Shown here piece after piece: positions 62,963 through 64,000 of a DNA stretch of 64,000 nt. This stretch comes from an uncultured Nonlabens sp. (GTDB lineage: Bacteria; Bacteroidota; Bacteroidia; Flavobacteriales; Flavobacteriaceae), in contig NZ_CANLXZ010000006.1 of the NCBI RefSeq assembly GCF_947495285.1, positions 1-64,000 on the forward strand, read 5' to 3'. Under the pieces are notes generated by a model, which saw only the letters and a program-made list of their open reading frames with translations, was not told where the DNA came from and made no database searches. Made by a program: the position numbers and the translations under genes. Within the stretch, counting starts at the first letter, position 1; each line of letters starts with the position of its first letter.

Positions 62963-64000
62963 CTAGTTTTGACTTGTCGGTACGACAGATGAATTTGTTT
63001 TTGCGGCTTCATTTTTAATCGTATGGAGCTCGCTTTGTGCAGTTGCTACTACTTCTGGATATTGTGTAAAATTTGCAATCACAGCATCGAGAATAGTAGT
63101 TGCATTAAGAGTTTGATTTAGGGCATAATAACTTTTTGCCATGACCACAAGACCTTTGGCACTCCACAACTTATAACCACCATAGTTCTTACTTAAACCA
63201 TTAATAGTAGCAATAGTAGCATCGTGATTTCCTTCTTTATTCTCAAAGTAGGCTTTATAATAAGTAGCCTCTGCAGCAAGACTACCAGTTGCTGTCTGTC
63301 TTACTTTTTCATAACTAGCTTTTGCAGCTGTTTCATCTCCTTGTTTCCATGAAGAGCGTGCGATAATAATCTGGGCGTCAGACTTTACATTATTCTCGAT
63401 ACTAGAATCGCTTAATACTTTATTTGCATAAATAACCGCATCAACATACTTCTCAGTTTCATAATAAGCCTTCATTAAGTTAGACTGCGCATAAATGATG
63501 TTCTGAGGGAAATCTGCCAGTTGTTCTAACTGTTGCATAACAGGAATAGCTTTTACATAATTCTTATTTCCTAAATGTATTTCACTTAACCTAGCCAGTG
63601 CTTGTTCTGTAAATTCACTTCTCTCCTTTATAATTACAAACTCATAATGAGAAATACTTTCTAGCTTTTTATTTTGTGAGAATAATGATTGTGCTAGATA
63701 AAAATGAGCTTTTAAAGCATGTTTACCATTAGGGAACTGCTTTAAATACTTATCCATTTCTCTTGCAGTTCCTTTCATATCACCTTGAATAAATGGCTGC
63801 TCTGCACTTTCATAAGCGGTGTCATCTAGCTCATTATCTGTCACCTCAACACCATCTAGACCTCTTACCCATATTGCATAATCGTTAGTACGACCTTGAT
63901 CTATATAGACCTGTCTCGCACTACTTATAGCCTGTACTGCTTGTGGAGTACCAGAGTATTTATTTGCTACTTGTTTAAACACCGTTAAAGACGCGTCTAG
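62963..64000 (-). CDS. Tetratricopeptide-repeat protein (partial, N terminus beyond the window)
   Basis: The visible C-terminal 345 residues are helical repeats with TPR features (ALKAHFYLAQSLFSQNKKLE, HYEFVI, EQLADFPQNIIYAQSNLMKA, SWKQGDETAAKASYEKVRQT), ending AAKTNSSVVPTSQN. The frame stays open to base 64000 with no stop, so the gene is cut by the window edge. In relatives a long TPR protein of roughly 1000 residues accompanies an outer-membrane barrel in this order; probable periplasmic location. Confidence 0.8.
   Translation of the reverse strand, partial: LDASLTVFKQVANKYSGTPQAVQAISSARQVYIDQGRTNDYAIWVRGLDGVEVTDNELDDTAYESAEQPFIQGDMKGTAREMDKYLKQFPNGKHALKAHFYLAQSLFSQNKKLESISHYEFVIIKERSEFTEQALARLSEIHLGNKNYVKAIPVMQQLEQLADFPQNIIYAQSNLMKAYYETEKYVDAVIYANKVLSDSSIENNVKSDAQIIIARSSWKQGDETAAKASYEKVRQTATGSLAAEATYYKAYFENKEGNHDATIATINGLSKNYGGYKLWSAKGLVVMAKSYYALNQTLNATTILDAVIANFTQYPEVVATAQSELHTIKNEAAKTNSSVVPTSQN

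Overview
The window looks like a stretch of chromosome from a marine-type member of the Flavobacteriaceae (phylum Bacteroidota). The evidence is AT-rich DNA, type IX secretion cargo with both kinds of C-terminal sorting domain, a fused SecDF, a long NusB, leucine dehydrogenase, several families mostly seen in Flavobacteriia (DUF6452, DUF6048, DUF5606, DUF6588, 'CCC motif' membrane proteins), and promoters with the Bacteroidota -7 box TAnnTTTG. A Nonlabens- or Dokdonia-like genus is possible, but I cannot fix it. No rRNA, tRNA, intact insertion sequence, prophage or CRISPR array was seen.

Layout. 1-6.7 kb: a 12-copy 7-bp tandem repeat, cysteine desulfurase, a lipoprotein with acidic Asp-rich repeats, an Smr-domain protein, a type A-sorted secreted protein, and two small membrane-protein modules that each pair a DUF2752 protein with another small membrane protein. 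6.7-13.3 kb: ornithine aminotransferase, RlmD with a thioredoxin-like lipoprotein, DUF6452 and DUF6048, then DUF5606, peptide deformylase, a four-helix-bundle protein and RuvX. 13.4-20.6 kb: dapD followed by seven lipopolysaccharide-type genes (glycosyltransferases and a sugar kinase) arranged on alternating strands. 20.8-25.2 kb: threonylcarbamoyl-AMP synthase, CCA-adding enzyme, a secreted unknown and peptidase T. 25.2-26.4 kb: a decayed MORN/TonB-like gene. 26.4-38.7 kb: a beta-barrel protein, SRPBCC, YajC, DUF1573, NusB, leucine dehydrogenase, an ABC exporter, a PUR-alpha-like protein, an M14 peptidase, CsaA with a decayed partner gene, a thioredoxin-like protein, Lgt and DUF192. 39-51.4 kb: a large type B-sorted protein, SecDF, an unknown membrane protein, malate dehydrogenase, DUF6588, GyrB, DUF2911 and QueE. 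52-64 kb: a HerA-like ATPase, a lipoprotein, a hydrolase, an AI-2E family permease, a ClpP-family protease, a VOC/YkvA mini-operon, a WG-repeat protein, an amidohydrolase lipoprotein, an outer-membrane barrel and the C-terminal part of a TPR protein that runs off the window.

The most striking signal is not a gene. It is a perfect palindrome with the 14-bp core GCTTTCGCGAAAGC, present 11 times and spaced 3.3-9.3 kb apart. Seven copies lie inside genes: five are read as the peptide AFAKA and two as LSRK. Four are intergenic, three of which have longer symmetric arms (22, 24 and 34 bp). At least three further copies look mutated, mainly at the central CpG dinucleotides. This resembles a chromosome-wide iterated palindrome (compare HIP1 of cyanobacteria or the Rickettsia palindromic elements). 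Other notable signals are -7 boxes lying 4-8 bases from start codons (probably leaderless or near-leaderless mRNAs), three convergent gene pairs whose stop codons share one TTAA, two well-resolved pseudogenes, and a four-cysteine insertion in ornithine aminotransferase.
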